A DNA stretch of 60,641 bases from Betaproteobacteria bacterium (GTDB lineage: Bacteria; Pseudomonadota; Gammaproteobacteria; Burkholderiales; SG8-41): NCBI GenBank assembly GCA_029863175.1, contig JAOTVX010000019.1, forward strand, positions 1-60,641, read 5' to 3'. Shown in pieces: positions 45,033 to 55,498 of the stretch (its first letter is position 1; each line of letters opens with the position of its first letter). Below the pieces are notes generated by a model. It saw only the letters and a list, made by a program, of their open reading frames with translations. It ran no database searches and was not told the DNA's origin. The position numbers and the translations under genes are program-made.

Positions 45033-47336
45033 CTAGTTCGCGAACAGAATGCCGGCTTCCATGCCTGCGGGCGTGTATTCGTCGAGGCGCGCGCGCAGGT
45101 TGGCGGTGCGCTGCGGCTGGAACAGATCGTGGAAGGCGCCCATCTCTGATTCGTCGTCTGCGCCGCACCTGATCTCCTCTGCGCAATCGTCGGCGAGCTG
45201 TAGGTAGGCGGAATTGCCATAGCGCCGACTGTTGAACCGCGGTCGCACACGCTGCGCCTCGCGCGCCTGCAGCGCGCTCTTTTCGGCTGCGGTCAATGGC
45301 GGCTCGATCTCGTCAAGGGCCGCAATGACCAGATCCGGCTGGCAGTGATAGCGGCGCGGCGTGCGCGAGCCAGGCGTCACCACGTAGCAGAAGCGTATGC
45401 AGCCCTGCTGGCGTCGGCCAACGCAGACGTGGCTCATGAAGATCGAGTTCTCGGCAGCCGCGATCGCATGCGTGTTGACCTCACCGATCACGGTGCTGCG
45501 CATGACGGTGAGCCGGGCAAAAGCAAGCGGCAGGTTCGGTGCAGCGATGGCTTCACGCTCCACGCTGGTTGCATCGACGATGCTGTCGTTGATGGAAATC
45601 TCGACCGGATCGGTCTGCACTTCGTCGGCGACAACGTGGATCGAGCCGATGATGCTGTGCTCAATGACAATCTTCGCGCTCGTGTTGAGCAACTCCAGGC
45701 TCGGCTCGTTGGGCCGCTTGGGCTCGCAATCGCATTCGAGCCCCCAGCCGGGCACCAGCGTCGAGTGACGGACAGTCACATCGCACAGATCGCCCTGCGC
45801 AAAGATTTCGGGGTCGCTCCGATCGGGACCGGTGACCTGCATACCCCGGCCGGTCACGATCAATCCATCTAGTTTGAATCGGCTTGCCCGTTTTCCCGAG
45901 ACCATGAACGCGTCCGGCCGGTGCGTCATGTAGTCCAGCAGACGGATCACCGGCCGCGTGCGATTGGCTGCGCGAATCTGCAGGCTCTCCCCCGCTTCCA
46001 GCGCGATCGCAAGCGGCTCGCTATAGACGGCGCTGTCCCGGATCTCGATGACCGCGGCGTTGAGCCGTGCCTTGTCGGCGCGCCATGTCTCCTTTTCCAG
46101 CTCGCCTGCCGGTTCCGGGCCAAGCGCTTTCTGATCCTGCCGCCACTTCGCGAGCGCCCCGTTGATGGCGTCGAACACATCTGCACCCGGGTGATCCTTG
46201 CTAACTTTGTAGAGCGCGAACTCGATTGGTTCCGTGAGCGAGCGGCTGTATTCGCCGCCACCCATATCCTTGCTGAAGGCATAGTGATATGTGACCCAGA
46301 CGCCACGCTTGGGCAACTGTCCGGTAGGAAACACGATGCGTCCCAAAACGGTATCGACTGCCAGTTCGCCGCGCTGTGCGCGGTACTTCCAGTCCGTCAG
46401 GTCGGCAGGCACGACGAGGTCGCGCGGCACCGGCTGCGGCGCGCCCTTGGCGGGCCAGTCCGGCGCATAGACAACCAGACTCTTGCCCTCTCCGTAATAC
46501 GTGGCCGAGGCGCGGGTCTTCAGCGGCCTTATCGAGATACGCTCTTCCAGCGCCCTGCGACGAATGGGAGTAGGCAGGTTAATCTCCTCGGCGATGTGAG
46601 TCGCCTCCGTCTCCCGCTCGGGTCTCGTGTGCAAGCGTTTGTCATGGCCCAGGGCGCTAAAAGTGAAACAGTGCGGCCCTTCGGCTTCGACGCAGTAGGT
46701 CGGCGCGTGCGTCACCGAATAGGGCCTCAGGCGCCAGACGAATACGCCCACACTCGGGATGTTGAAGCGCCCGAGCGTGCGGTGCGAGATCACGCGGCGC
46801 ACATCGACGGTATGCGCCAGACGCTCGAATGGCCCGTCGATGAGATCCAGCGCATCGCCGTCAAAGAGACTCGTGGTGCGCCCGCGGGCTACCCGCAAGT
46901 GATTGATATCCTGCGCCCAGCCGAGCAGCCTGTAGAACTCTACCGCCCGTGCCGGCCAGCCGGCGACATCGTTGGCGAGCACTTCCAGCAACGCCAGCGT
47001 GCCCTTGCGCCGACGATAGCCGAGCGTGTTCGCGACCTCGCGCCGCGGGATGAGTATCTTGTTTTTGCTCCGTCCTTGTCGCGTTTCCACGGAGCCCGGA
47101 CCGCCGGCCTCGTGCACCGGCCGATAACCGATTAGGTCGCCGATGTACGGAACGACCCAGTCCGCGCAGGTCTCGATAAACCAGTTCTCGTACAGTTGTG
47201 CGATGTCCTCTTCGACGACGTTCACCTGCTCGTCGATGACCCTGAGCAGGGCGCGTAGCGGATACCCCCGCTCCGCGTCACGCGCGCGGTGCACGACCGG
47301 CAGCAGGGCGTAAAGATAGTCGGGAGGGCGGTTCAT
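45033..47336 (-). CDS. Phage tail protein I-like eCIS baseplate protein
   Basis: 767 residues. The N-terminal 100 residues (LYALLPVVHRARDAERGYPL, then YENWFIETCADWVVPYIGDL) match the P2 gpI-like part of eCIS baseplate proteins of the Afp12 type. The C-terminal half is beta-rich with right-handed-helix-like repeats (IVIEHSIIGSIHVVADEVQT, INDSIVDATSV). It should link the wedge to peripheral structures. The ATG overlaps the upstream stop by 4 nt (ATGA). Confidence 0.75.
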   Translation of the reverse strand: MNRPPDYLYALLPVVHRARDAERGYPLRALLRVIDEQVNVVEEDIAQLYENWFIETCADWVVPYIGDLIGYRPVHEAGGPGSVETRQGRSKNKILIPRREVANTLGYRRRKGTLALLEVLANDVAGWPARAVEFYRLLGWAQDINHLRVARGRTTSLFDGDALDLIDGPFERLAHTVDVRRVISHRTLGRFNIPSVGVFVWRLRPYSVTHAPTYCVEAEGPHCFTFSALGHDKRLHTRPERETEATHIAEEINLPTPIRRRALEERISIRPLKTRASATYYGEGKSLVVYAPDWPAKGAPQPVPRDLVVPADLTDWKYRAQRGELAVDTVLGRIVFPTGQLPKRGVWVTYHYAFSKDMGGGEYSRSLTEPIEFALYKVSKDHPGADVFDAINGALAKWRQDQKALGPEPAGELEKETWRADKARLNAAVIEIRDSAVYSEPLAIALEAGESLQIRAANRTRPVIRLLDYMTHRPDAFMVSGKRASRFKLDGLIVTGRGMQVTGPDRSDPEIFAQGDLCDVTVRHSTLVPGWGLECDCEPKRPNEPSLELLNTSAKIVIEHSIIGSIHVVADEVQTDPVEISINDSIVDATSVEREAIAAPNLPLAFARLTVMRSTVIGEVNTHAIAAAENSIFMSHVCVGRRQQGCIRFCYVVTPGSRTPRRYHCQPDLVIAALDEIEPPLTAAEKSALQAREAQRVRPRFNSRRYGNSAYLQLADDCAEEIRCGADDESEMGAFHDLFQPQRTANLRARLDEYTPAGMEAGILFAN

Positions 47337-50300
47337 GGCTTCAGCTCCTGCAGGATCAGCGTGTCGGGCACCTCGGGCGCGAGATAAGCGAGCTGCGCGG
47401 CGGCCACCTTACGCGGCGACCCCGGCAGGGATTCGAACACCACGCGCGCCGGCTCGATCAGGATTCGGTCATTCAATTCTAGATTCGCAGCCGAGGGCGC
47501 GTCGAAGCCCTTCAGGAGTTCCGCTTCCGAAATGGTGTCGAACACGTCGACGTCGACGTAAGTCACGCCGATCACACCCTGAATAACCTTGATGGCGTTC
47601 GAGAGCAGCAGGTCATCTCCCAGCTCCAGCTTCTCGAAGCCGAAGACATCGAGCATGGCCGTGCGGATCTTAGACTCGACGGCATCCCAGAGATAGTCGG
47701 GATGGATTCGCACGTTTGCGCTGACGACAAGGGCAAGCCGCTCGCGCACCTGAAGCTGGATCGGTAGGTAGGGATCGCCGAAGCGACGCAAGGTGGCGTA
47801 GAGGTTGCGATAGAGGTCGGACGTGGTCTCGACGGGAATGTCGTCGGCGCCGGCGATGGTCACACAGACAAGGTGACGGCGGCCGTCGGTGAGCCGCGCC
47901 GCGGCGGCCTTGCCGACGCCGCCGAAGGTACGGGCAAAATCGGCGTAGTCCTGCGTCGACACCAGCCGGTCAAGCGCCATAACGGCGAGCGGCGCGTTGT
48001 TGCGTGCCTGGTCGCGCGTCTCCTTGTCCGCGCCCCCCGAGGCACGGATCGGATTGGTGATTTCCTTCGCGCCGAGCGGCCGGGTGTTGAGCAATGTGAT
48101 CTGCCCCGCTTTGACGTTGCCCGGCTTGCCGATGCCGTTGCGATAAGTGGCCTTGACGTTTTCCTGTCCCGTCGGCAGTCGTGCGCCCTGCTCGCCGTTG
48201 CCAAAAACGATGGTCGTCTTGGCATCGTCGTTGGTGCGGGTAATGAATTTCGTATCATTTGGCGCGAGCGTGACGAGGCTGTCGGCCTCGTGCCATTTCA
48301 CGTCGTTGACGCGCACTTCCAGCGTGCCTTCCACGCCCGAGACCGTCGGCGCCGAGACGTAGGTGAGCGGCGGCTGCTTCAGCGTGAACTCTTGCAGGGC
48401 CTTGGCGGCGTCGCCGCTGCCCATCGTTTCCTGGCGCGTCTCGCCATTGGTCGCCTTGACCACGTTGCCGTAGATCTTCACCGTCGCCCGCTTATATTTG
48501 TAGGCAAGCGGCTTGGCGAGGGTGACGAAGGTGTGAATCTTGTCGCCTGCTAGCGGGACATCGTTCGCGTCGGTCCTCAGCTTCTGCTCCGCCGCGGCGA
48601 GCATGGCGAGCTCGGCCGCATTTACACCGGCGACCGGCTCGCCGGCAGCATCAGGAACATCGGTCCGCTCGCCCGACACGATCGCCCAGCGCCCCGGTTC
48701 CAGGTCCTCGTATAGATCGCCGAGCTCGATCTTGTCAGCGGCGACGTCGTCGGTCATCGGCTCCTCGGCGAGCTCCAGCTTCTCGCTGCCGGCGTAGATG
48801 CGCGTGGTGCGCACGGTGGCGAACGGCTCGTCGGGCGCACCGGCGATCCATTTCCCGGACGCCGGCAGATTCACCTGGACGGTCTTGCCGCTCATACCGT
48901 ATGCGGCGAGCGACTGGTGCACCATGCCATCGGCTTTGTTCACGATGAGGGTCGAGCCGTCGCGCTTCTCGATCACGAGCATGCTGTCGGGGGCCATGTC
49001 GTAGTCGTTGTCGAGGTACAGCTCCTCCGGCTTGTGGAAATCGGGAGTCGGTGCCGGCGCCGCGGCCCCGACGGGCCCGCCCGGGGCGGGTACGCTGAGG
49101 ATGACGGGTTCGGTACCCTTGCGTGGCTGGTTCCACGGGTCTTCGATGTGCCACTCTTCAAACACCGGCCGGTTGTTGATGAGACCGGTCTGACGGAGCG
49201 GCGCGTTGTGCCCGAAGGGCGCGGCGGAAACGCGCAGCGCATGCACCGTGATCTGCGAGGTGAGCGGCGGCGGCAAATTCTTCCAGGCGGTATAGAAGAC
49301 CTTCTGCAGCGGTGGCTGCAGCACCGCCAGCAGGCGGGGAACCGTATCCGCCTTCGTTGCGAAGGCCAACTCGACGTTACGCGTGAGTTGCTTGGCACTG
49401 GGCGGCGGCACCGACGGCGCGATACTGAGGGCCTTCGCGACGCCACCAAGAATCCTCACCTCGTCTTTGGCAGTGCCGATGGCGATCGCTGCCATCGGCT
49501 CGGCCGTGCGCTCCGCGGCCTCGAGCCGCTTCACCGCCGTCTGCAACTCGCCGTGCAATGCCTCGACCCATGGCTCCAGCTTGGTGAAGCGTCCTTCCCT
49601 CGCCGTCTGCAATTCCCGCTCGAGCCGCGGCAGAGTGGTCGCTCTAATGTGCTCAGCGAGCGCCTGCGGATCGCGCTCGGCCAATGCCTCGGTTTCCGTC
49701 AGCGCGGCCATTACGCGCTTCGTCATAGCCGCATCCGCGGAAACATCGAAGCGTTCGACGGCACGATATTGCGCCAGCACCGCCTTGACCCCGTCAACGG
49801 CTTTACCGAGCGCATTCAAGCGGCGCAAGAGAACGTGGGTACGATCGTTGTCGCTGTCCAACTCCACTTTGGCCACGCGCACGAACACCGGGCCCGAGCC
49901 GAGACCGACGTCGAGGAGCAGCGGATCGTTCGCCTTGAGCTTGGTCGCGGTGCCCTTCAGGTAGAGTCCGTTCTTGGCGATCGACTCCACCGTCTGCGGC
50001 TGGGTGAGGCGTGGTTTGAGCTCGTTCCATTCGTAGCGCGCCATGAGCGGCTCGGCCGTCTCGAATGCCTGCATTTGCTCGCCCGGCCCCGGAATGCTGT
50101 TCGAGCGCGCGCCTTTTGGAATCTCGACCGGGTCGGAATCCTTCTCGATGGAGTAGGCGAGGTACACGCTCGCAGAAACACCAGGACGCAGTGCATAACC
50201 GATTAGCCGCGCCAGCTCCAGCACGGAGCGGCGCTCGGTGGCGGTGCGCAGATAGCCTTCGTTGGCGATACGCTCCTGGTAGAAGGTCAGCACGTCGCCG

Positions 50301-50527
50301 ACCGTCGCCCAGGCATCCAGCAGCGCGATGCTCGGATCACTCTTCTCGCGGGTCTTCAACGCCGCAAGTTCGGGAAACGCCACGCCGGAAAGCCGCGCCT
50401 GCATGGTCTCGAAAAACGTCGCATGCGTGCCAACGCGGTAGCGCAACTGGCTCAAGCCGGGACGGTTCGCCGTTGCGAGCGGCGTCAGAATGGCCGGGCC
50501 TTCACAGCAATCGCAGGGCAGAATCAT
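47333..50527 (-). CDS. Putative baseplate assembly protein (gpJ/Afp11-like), second copy
   Basis: 1064 residues. The N-terminus has SIALLDAWATVGDVLTFYQE, then YLRTATERRSVLELARLIGY, the signature of gpJ-type baseplate assembly proteins. The C-terminal third (about 830-1010) is the gpJ core with FARTFGGVGKAAAARLTDG and VRERLALVVSANVRIHPDYL. A coiled-coil-prone stretch lies about 255-345. It forms the wedge ring with its upstream paralogue. Overlaps both neighbours by 4 nt. Confidence 0.82.
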   Translation of the reverse strand: MILPCDCCEGPAILTPLATANRPGLSQLRYRVGTHATFFETMQARLSGVAFPELAALKTREKSDPSIALLDAWATVGDVLTFYQERIANEGYLRTATERRSVLELARLIGYALRPGVSASVYLAYSIEKDSDPVEIPKGARSNSIPGPGEQMQAFETAEPLMARYEWNELKPRLTQPQTVESIAKNGLYLKGTATKLKANDPLLLDVGLGSGPVFVRVAKVELDSDNDRTHVLLRRLNALGKAVDGVKAVLAQYRAVERFDVSADAAMTKRVMAALTETEALAERDPQALAEHIRATTLPRLERELQTAREGRFTKLEPWVEALHGELQTAVKRLEAAERTAEPMAAIAIGTAKDEVRILGGVAKALSIAPSVPPPSAKQLTRNVELAFATKADTVPRLLAVLQPPLQKVFYTAWKNLPPPLTSQITVHALRVSAAPFGHNAPLRQTGLINNRPVFEEWHIEDPWNQPRKGTEPVILSVPAPGGPVGAAAPAPTPDFHKPEELYLDNDYDMAPDSMLVIEKRDGSTLIVNKADGMVHQSLAAYGMSGKTVQVNLPASGKWIAGAPDEPFATVRTTRIYAGSEKLELAEEPMTDDVAADKIELGDLYEDLEPGRWAIVSGERTDVPDAAGEPVAGVNAAELAMLAAAEQKLRTDANDVPLAGDKIHTFVTLAKPLAYKYKRATVKIYGNVVKATNGETRQETMGSGDAAKALQEFTLKQPPLTYVSAPTVSGVEGTLEVRVNDVKWHEADSLVTLAPNDTKFITRTNDDAKTTIVFGNGEQGARLPTGQENVKATYRNGIGKPGNVKAGQITLLNTRPLGAKEITNPIRASGGADKETRDQARNNAPLAVMALDRLVSTQDYADFARTFGGVGKAAAARLTDGRRHLVCVTIAGADDIPVETTSDLYRNLYATLRRFGDPYLPIQLQVRERLALVVSANVRIHPDYLWDAVESKIRTAMLDVFGFEKLELGDDLLLSNAIKVIQGVIGVTYVDVDVFDTISEAELLKGFDAPSAANLELNDRILIEPARVVFESLPGSPRKVAAAQLAYLAPEVPDTLILQELKP

Positions 50528-53157
50528 CGTCCACCTCGCAGGATCAACTTAAGCTGGCCGCTCTCCGGAAAATCCGGATCGTTGTCGACTTGCGCGATTT
50601 CCATGGCACCGAGCGGCAGCACGCCGCTCTCCAGTGCGCCGCCGTCGGGCTCGTGCAGCCGCTTGAGCCGCGTGACTTTCACGGTCTCCACGCCCTCCAC
50701 CGCCATCGCAGCGGCGACAAGCCGGGAAAGATGGATGCCGTCGCCGAAACTCAGGTTGTCGGGGTGGAAGAAGCCAAGCCGGCCATCGGCGAGCCGCCGG
50801 TTGCCAAAGACCTCCAGCAGCTCCGCCTTCACATGGCCGCGCGTGAAGCTCGGCAGCACGCAGATTTCGAGAACGATATCCAATGGCACATAGCGCGCCG
50901 CGACGACGGCGAGATCATGGCCCATGCGGCGATACTTATAGAGGTAGCCCTCGATCTCCGCGAGCAGGGCGGCCTCAGCCTCCTCACTGTTTTTCGGATC
51001 GATGGCCACGCGCGCCTCATACGAGCTTCCCATCCAGCGCAGCTCGCACGCGGCACGCTGCACCTTGGCGTTCTGCTGCGCGAGCTCGGCGTAGTCCTCA
51101 GCCGTGATCGCCCGCAGCCGCCGGGCGCGAACCGCGTGCGGTGCAAACAGTTTCACTTCGGCGCTCGCCTCGGGTGCCGCGCCTCCCCGTGCAGGCAGCG
51201 GGTTGCGCGGTTTAGCTTCATCCGTGCTCAGCGTGCCTTCACGCAGCACGAGATAGTTGATCGATTCACGGCCGACGTTGCCGGCCGGTCCGTTGCCGAT
51301 GCGGTAGACGCCTTGAAAGCGCGTCCCGGCGGAAGGCAGCCGCCCTAGCTCACCGTCGCCGAAGCGCAAATGCCCGCGGCCGTCGTCGTCCATCTCGACG
51401 ACGAAATGCCGGTCATCGCCCGCACTCGCGAGCAGGTCGTATTGCGAGTTCCACGTGGGGCCGCTCGCCTGTGCTGCGTCACCGACTTGGTACTCGGCGA
51501 GCGTCAGTCTCGGCAGCGCCAGCCGGGCATCCTGGCCGATCGTCTCGGTGGCGGGCACATTGGCCGTGAGCGGCTCGCCGAACGTTAGCGGCGCGTGCTT
51601 GAGCCCTGGAAAAAATCGCTCAGGCACCGCCGTACTTTCGATGATTGAATCCTCGCAGGCGCACTCACTCAGCGTCTCCCTAGTGCCGATGGGGCCGAGC
51701 GGCTCGTCCACCGTACGCCCATGGTCGACGAGAATGACGTTGCCGCGGGCAACGCTCACGTCGTGAATCCAGTTGCAGCCGGGCGCCGGCAGACGAGACG
51801 ACAGGCAGAGCGAAAACGGCAGCGCGTCTTCCGGCGCCCACTCGATTTCCAGCACCCATTTGTTGAGCAGCCCGTCATAGGATGGCATCAACTTGGTGAG
51901 GCGCACCGCGTGTCGCTTGGCGGGATCGGCGTCGGCGGCATTGCCGGTCGTGGGTCCCAGTACCTCCTCAAAAATCAGCACATCGCCCGGTTGCAGCGTG
52001 AGAACGCGCTGCGGCGCGGTCGCGGCCGCCCTCTCCACGCTCAACTCGCCCTCATCCACCAGCGGTGGCGGCGACTCGCCTTCCGGCTCGACCGCGACCT
52101 CGGCCTCGGCCTCGTCGAGCAGCGTCGCGCGGGTCGCCCCTCGGGCGAGACAGCACTCGTTGTCACCCCAGGTGTAGAAATGAATCTCGCTGTGGGCCGC
52201 GAAAAACGTGAGCGGCTGCTTCGGATCGCTCACCAGCGGTTCGAACACTTCGTAGCGGTCCTGCGGTACCTGTTCCAAATCCAGTGCACGCACGATGTTG
52301 CCGCTCACCGCCTTGATATCGGCGAAGCCGGTGATGAAATAGAAATCCCTAGTTTTGAGCGCCGGCAGGTCAGTCTTGGTCCAGACGGTTACCCAGGCGC
52401 GGGCGTTGTTGCCCTCGTGCATGCGGTAGTCGACGAGCCGCGCGTGACGCCGCGCCGAGATGCGCTGCCTTGCGGTATCGAGATACGCCTCGGTCGCTAC
52501 GGCATCTTGGTAGTAGCTCAAGTGATCGCCGGCGTAGGCGAGGAGCTCGACCAACGTGACACCGACGTCGGGGACGTGACGCTCCTTCCAGTCAGGCATG
52601 GTGACCGCGAGGCGATCGAGCATCAGTTGCCGGAAGCTCGCGTAGTCCTTGGCGAGATAGTTGATTTCGGGCGTGGGGAAGACCTCCGGCGGGCATTCCT
52701 GCTCCGCCTTACAATCGAGGTCGCTGGGGCAGTCGACCTTGAAGCTGAAGTCGATGCAGGAGTAGCGCGGATCGATCCCGGACAGCGGACGATAGACGAC
52801 TTCGCCGGTCGCTTCCTCCAACTCGTCAACCGGAGTCACTTTCTCGACCAGGCAGAGACGGTAGGTGGAGAAATCGCCAAACTTGTCGAGCGTGATGCGC
52901 AGACAATCGTCGAGCTCGGGATCGTGCGCGTGATCGATCTCGACTTTTATCACCCCGATATCGCGAATTCGCCGGCCGCCCTCGATGTGCACGTTTTCGA
53001 CATTCACGCCCTCCGGCACCTGACCGAAAAAATGCACACAGAGCGAAAGCTGATCCTCGGCCACCTCGACGAAGTCCATCCCGTTCCAATCGGGATTGCC
53101 GAAGAGCTTCTTGCGCCGCTCTTCCAACCGGCAGACGAGTTCAGTCTCGTTCATCAT
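50524..53157 (-). CDS. Putative baseplate assembly protein (gpJ/Afp11-like), first copy
   Basis: 877 residues. A family signature near 190-260 reads VTLVELLAYAGDHLSYYQDA, then EAYLDTARQRISARRHARLV. The C-terminal gpJ core includes ITAEDYAELAQQNAKVQRAA and LFAPHAVRARRL. It is paralogous to the next gene in overall plan. The double ATG (MMNETE) overlaps the gp25 stop. Part of the baseplate wedge. Confidence 0.82.
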   Translation of the reverse strand: MMNETELVCRLEERRKKLFGNPDWNGMDFVEVAEDQLSLCVHFFGQVPEGVNVENVHIEGGRRIRDIGVIKVEIDHAHDPELDDCLRITLDKFGDFSTYRLCLVEKVTPVDELEEATGEVVYRPLSGIDPRYSCIDFSFKVDCPSDLDCKAEQECPPEVFPTPEINYLAKDYASFRQLMLDRLAVTMPDWKERHVPDVGVTLVELLAYAGDHLSYYQDAVATEAYLDTARQRISARRHARLVDYRMHEGNNARAWVTVWTKTDLPALKTRDFYFITGFADIKAVSGNIVRALDLEQVPQDRYEVFEPLVSDPKQPLTFFAAHSEIHFYTWGDNECCLARGATRATLLDEAEAEVAVEPEGESPPPLVDEGELSVERAAATAPQRVLTLQPGDVLIFEEVLGPTTGNAADADPAKRHAVRLTKLMPSYDGLLNKWVLEIEWAPEDALPFSLCLSSRLPAPGCNWIHDVSVARGNVILVDHGRTVDEPLGPIGTRETLSECACEDSIIESTAVPERFFPGLKHAPLTFGEPLTANVPATETIGQDARLALPRLTLAEYQVGDAAQASGPTWNSQYDLLASAGDDRHFVVEMDDDGRGHLRFGDGELGRLPSAGTRFQGVYRIGNGPAGNVGRESINYLVLREGTLSTDEAKPRNPLPARGGAAPEASAEVKLFAPHAVRARRLRAITAEDYAELAQQNAKVQRAACELRWMGSSYEARVAIDPKNSEEAEAALLAEIEGYLYKYRRMGHDLAVVAARYVPLDIVLEICVLPSFTRGHVKAELLEVFGNRRLADGRLGFFHPDNLSFGDGIHLSRLVAAAMAVEGVETVKVTRLKRLHEPDGGALESGVLPLGAMEIAQVDNDPDFPESGQLKLILRGGR

Positions 53158-53513
53158 GCGGTCCCTCTCGCGAAGATTTCGCGGCGCGTCTCGCCGGTCG
53201 TGCGCACGGCGTAGGTGAGATCGACCGTGAGCTTGGCGTCCTGACTCGTGACCTCGAGGTTACGGACCTCGATCACGTCGCCCAGCCAGCGGTCGAGCGC
53301 CGCCTGCAGCGTAAACTGCAACGCCGCGGCAAGCTCCGGACTGTTGGGCGCGAACACCATCTGCATGAGCCCGCTGCCAAAGTCGGGCCGGTTCACCCGC
53401 TCGCCGGGGCTGGTGAACAGCAACTGCTCGATCATGTCGCGAATGTGGTCATTGTCGTTCGTCGAGGCAGTGCGGCCCTTGTCGTCGAAGTGAAACGGAT
53501 AGTCGATATTCAT
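53154..53513 (-). CDS. GPW/gp25 family baseplate wedge protein
   Basis: 119 residues. IRDMIEQLLFTSPGERVNRP, then DFGSGLMQMVFAPN is the gp25/GPW signature, including the Glu-Arg of PGERV seen in lysozyme-like gp25. It is the sheath-initiating wedge component of contractile particles. It starts 7 nt after the PAAR-like gene and overlaps the first baseplate assembly gene by 4 nt. Confidence 0.9.
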   Translation of the reverse strand: MNIDYPFHFDDKGRTASTNDNDHIRDMIEQLLFTSPGERVNRPDFGSGLMQMVFAPNSPELAAALQFTLQAALDRWLGDVIEVRNLEVTSQDAKLTVDLTYAVRTTGETRREIFARGTA

Positions 53514-53520
53514 CGCTGCC

Positions 53521-53844
53521 TCACATCCCTAAGACCCGCGGTTGAACGACGCTGATCAAGAGCGGTGTGCCCGTGGGAATGCAGGTGGCGATACTGTCTT
53601 GCAGCAGCACGGGCTGGCCCATCGAGGTCACGCGCACCGCCGCGGTGGTCCATTGCGCCGTGGCGCACGGCGGTGCGCCCGTGGTCATGGCCGGGAACGT
53701 GCAGCCGGCGATCGAGTAGGTGTTCGCCATGGTCACGATCGGCTGGCCCGATACGGTCACGCGCGGGCTGAACGCGACGGGTGTTGCCATCCCCGCGTGG
53801 GCGCACATGACGACGGCTCCCGAATGAAGTAGAAATCCCGGCAT
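53521..53844 (-). CDS. PAAR-like spike-tip protein
   Basis: 107 residues. Starts MPGFLLHSGAVVMCAHAGMA, then PRVTVSGQPIVTMANTYSIA and CTFPAMTTGAPPCATAQW: a small Gly/Pro/Cys-rich beta protein of the PAAR-like type that caps CIS spikes. The ATG overlaps the TGA of the spike gene by one base (TGATG). A longer in-frame reading upstream is antisense to nothing real and is rejected. Confidence 0.75.
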   Translation of the reverse strand: MPGFLLHSGAVVMCAHAGMATPVAFSPRVTVSGQPIVTMANTYSIAGCTFPAMTTGAPPCATAQWTTAAVRVTSMGQPVLLQDSIATCIPTGTPLLISVVQPRVLGM

Positions 53845-54374
53845 CAGGTCACCTTCAATGCCCCCTGGTTCACATCGGTAATCCCCGTCAGATTGATGGT
53901 CGCCGCAGTGATCTCCACCTTCGGCGCGACGAGCGAGATGCCGGTCTGATTGACCATCAGCGTCGACGCGCCCGAACGGATCATGATCCCGCCCAACGGC
54001 CCTGGCACATCGCTGATCACGATCATGTTCTGTCCGGCCGTCTGCAGGATGATGCTCGGCGACACCGGTAGCCCCGCGCGCGCAAGCGGCGGAATGTCGG
54101 CTTGCGAGCCCCAGCGGCAGCCGACCCAGATCGGGCGATTGGCGTCGCCATGCTCGAATTCCACCCACACGCCGGCGCCGATCGGCGGCACCAGATACAC
54201 GCCCATGGGCGGGCCAGTCGGTCCGGCCAGCGGCGCGCACGCCTCGGCCCAGGTCGATGGCAGCAGTCCCGTGACGTCGGGCACCATCACCTGGAGGCGA
54301 CCGCGCAGTTCGGGGTCAATGTTATTGATCACCGTCCCCTGGTACTTGCCCCAGAATTTCGGACCTTCGCTCAT
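53844..54374 (-). CDS. Baseplate spike protein (gpV/gp5 OB-fold type)
   Basis: 176 residues. FWGKYQGTVINNIDPELRGR, then LQVMVPDVTG and PPIGAGVWVEFEHGDANRPI are the OB-fold of gpV/VgrG-type spike proteins. The C-terminal third is a short beta-helix needle (ITAATINLTGITDVNQGALK). It trimerises on the hub and carries the PAAR-like tip. Overlaps the hub gene by 4 nt. Confidence 0.88.
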   Translation of the reverse strand: MSEGPKFWGKYQGTVINNIDPELRGRLQVMVPDVTGLLPSTWAEACAPLAGPTGPPMGVYLVPPIGAGVWVEFEHGDANRPIWVGCRWGSQADIPPLARAGLPVSPSIILQTAGQNMIVISDVPGPLGGIMIRSGASTLMVNQTGISLVAPKVEITAATINLTGITDVNQGALKVT

Positions 54375-55498
54375 GCCACCAACCTCGGCGTATTCGAAAT
54401 CAATCCGTCGCGCGACAAGCTGAAGTTCTGCTTGTATTCGCCGCGCTTCACGTTGTGGGTCACGCTATCGACGTAGTACAGGCCATCGTAGGTGAGGCCC
54501 GCGCCACGAACGCCCACCAGCATGCGCGAGCGCAACACGCGTCCGTAGCGCAGCACATCCAACGTGCCGCTGCCGCTGATGGCCTCCGAGTTGTTCATGA
54601 AATAGGCCAGAATGCCGCGCGCGGCCTCCGTGGGCGACATTTGCGCCACGTCGTCCGCGAACTCAATTTTCGCCGGAGGCGTAGGACGCAGGCCCAGCGG
54701 AGGCTTGAACGCGTTGATGTTGGGCGCAGGAATCGGGATGGGGATCTTGTGCGTGATCGGGTCATTGATCATGAAAATTCGCACCTTCTTGGCCAGCCCG
54801 TCGAGAGAAAAGCTCAGCGACTCGACGTTGGTGTGCGCATCCATGTTCACGTTCAGCGCTGGCTGCGGGACGGGTATGCGGATATCGGGCCCGAAGTAGG
54901 CGATGCTCTGTCCGGGGAGCGGCCCAGGCTCGACATAGAACACGTAGCCACACTCCGAAGCACGGCCCTTGACGAACTGCAAGTCCGTGGTGTGCAGCTG
55001 GCTATCGAATCCGTTAGTCGGGATACGCAGGGCCGAAATGATGGGAGGGATCGCCACCGGCACCACGCCGAACATGGCATAGGGCGCAAGCGCCAAATAG
55101 ATTTGCGCGACCTCTGGCATCGCCGGATAGGGAATTATCTTCTGTACCACATCCATCAGCACGCTGAGGTCTTCACCCGTGATGGTAAACGTCGACTGGC
55201 CGGGCTCATTGGAGGGTTGAATCTCCTGGCGCGTGACGATGCCATCCATCAAGACGTTTGGAATGCCGCCGAGCGTCACGATGATGATCACCCGCGTGAT
55301 CATCGGGTCGAAGTAGCCGGCCGGCAGCATTGTCTTCAACAACGGCGATCTCTTGCTCACCGCAAAGGTGATCTGAAATCCGCTGCGGTCGCGGCCGCTC
55401 GTCACCTGTATGCTGGTGATAGCGTCGATGACCGACTGTGGCGCCGGAATGGGCACCGCGGGGCCGATCATGAGCGTGAGATGAATCCCTTTAAGCAT
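54371..55498 (-). CDS. Hub protein (gpD/gp27-like)
   Basis: 375 residues. Central features of the phage late-control D family are visible: DGIVTRQEIQPSNEPGQSTF, then TITGEDLSVLMD, and the late YYVDSVTHNVKRGEYKQNFS. It forms the trimeric hub between the inner tube and the spike. Overlaps the LysM gene by 8 nt and the spike gene by 4 nt. Confidence 0.82.
   Translation of the reverse strand: MLKGIHLTLMIGPAVPIPAPQSVIDAITSIQVTSGRDRSGFQITFAVSKRSPLLKTMLPAGYFDPMITRVIIIVTLGGIPNVLMDGIVTRQEIQPSNEPGQSTFTITGEDLSVLMDVVQKIIPYPAMPEVAQIYLALAPYAMFGVVPVAIPPIISALRIPTNGFDSQLHTTDLQFVKGRASECGYVFYVEPGPLPGQSIAYFGPDIRIPVPQPALNVNMDAHTNVESLSFSLDGLAKKVRIFMINDPITHKIPIPIPAPNINAFKPPLGLRPTPPAKIEFADDVAQMSPTEAARGILAYFMNNSEAISGSGTLDVLRYGRVLRSRMLVGVRGAGLTYDGLYYVDSVTHNVKRGEYKQNFSLSRDGLISNTPRLVA

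Noticed and set aside
53521..54240. Long 239-residue version of the PAAR-like gene
   Set aside because: The extra N-terminal part is an alternative frame of the spike gene; the ATG at 53844 forms a TGATG junction and gives a normal PAAR-like length.
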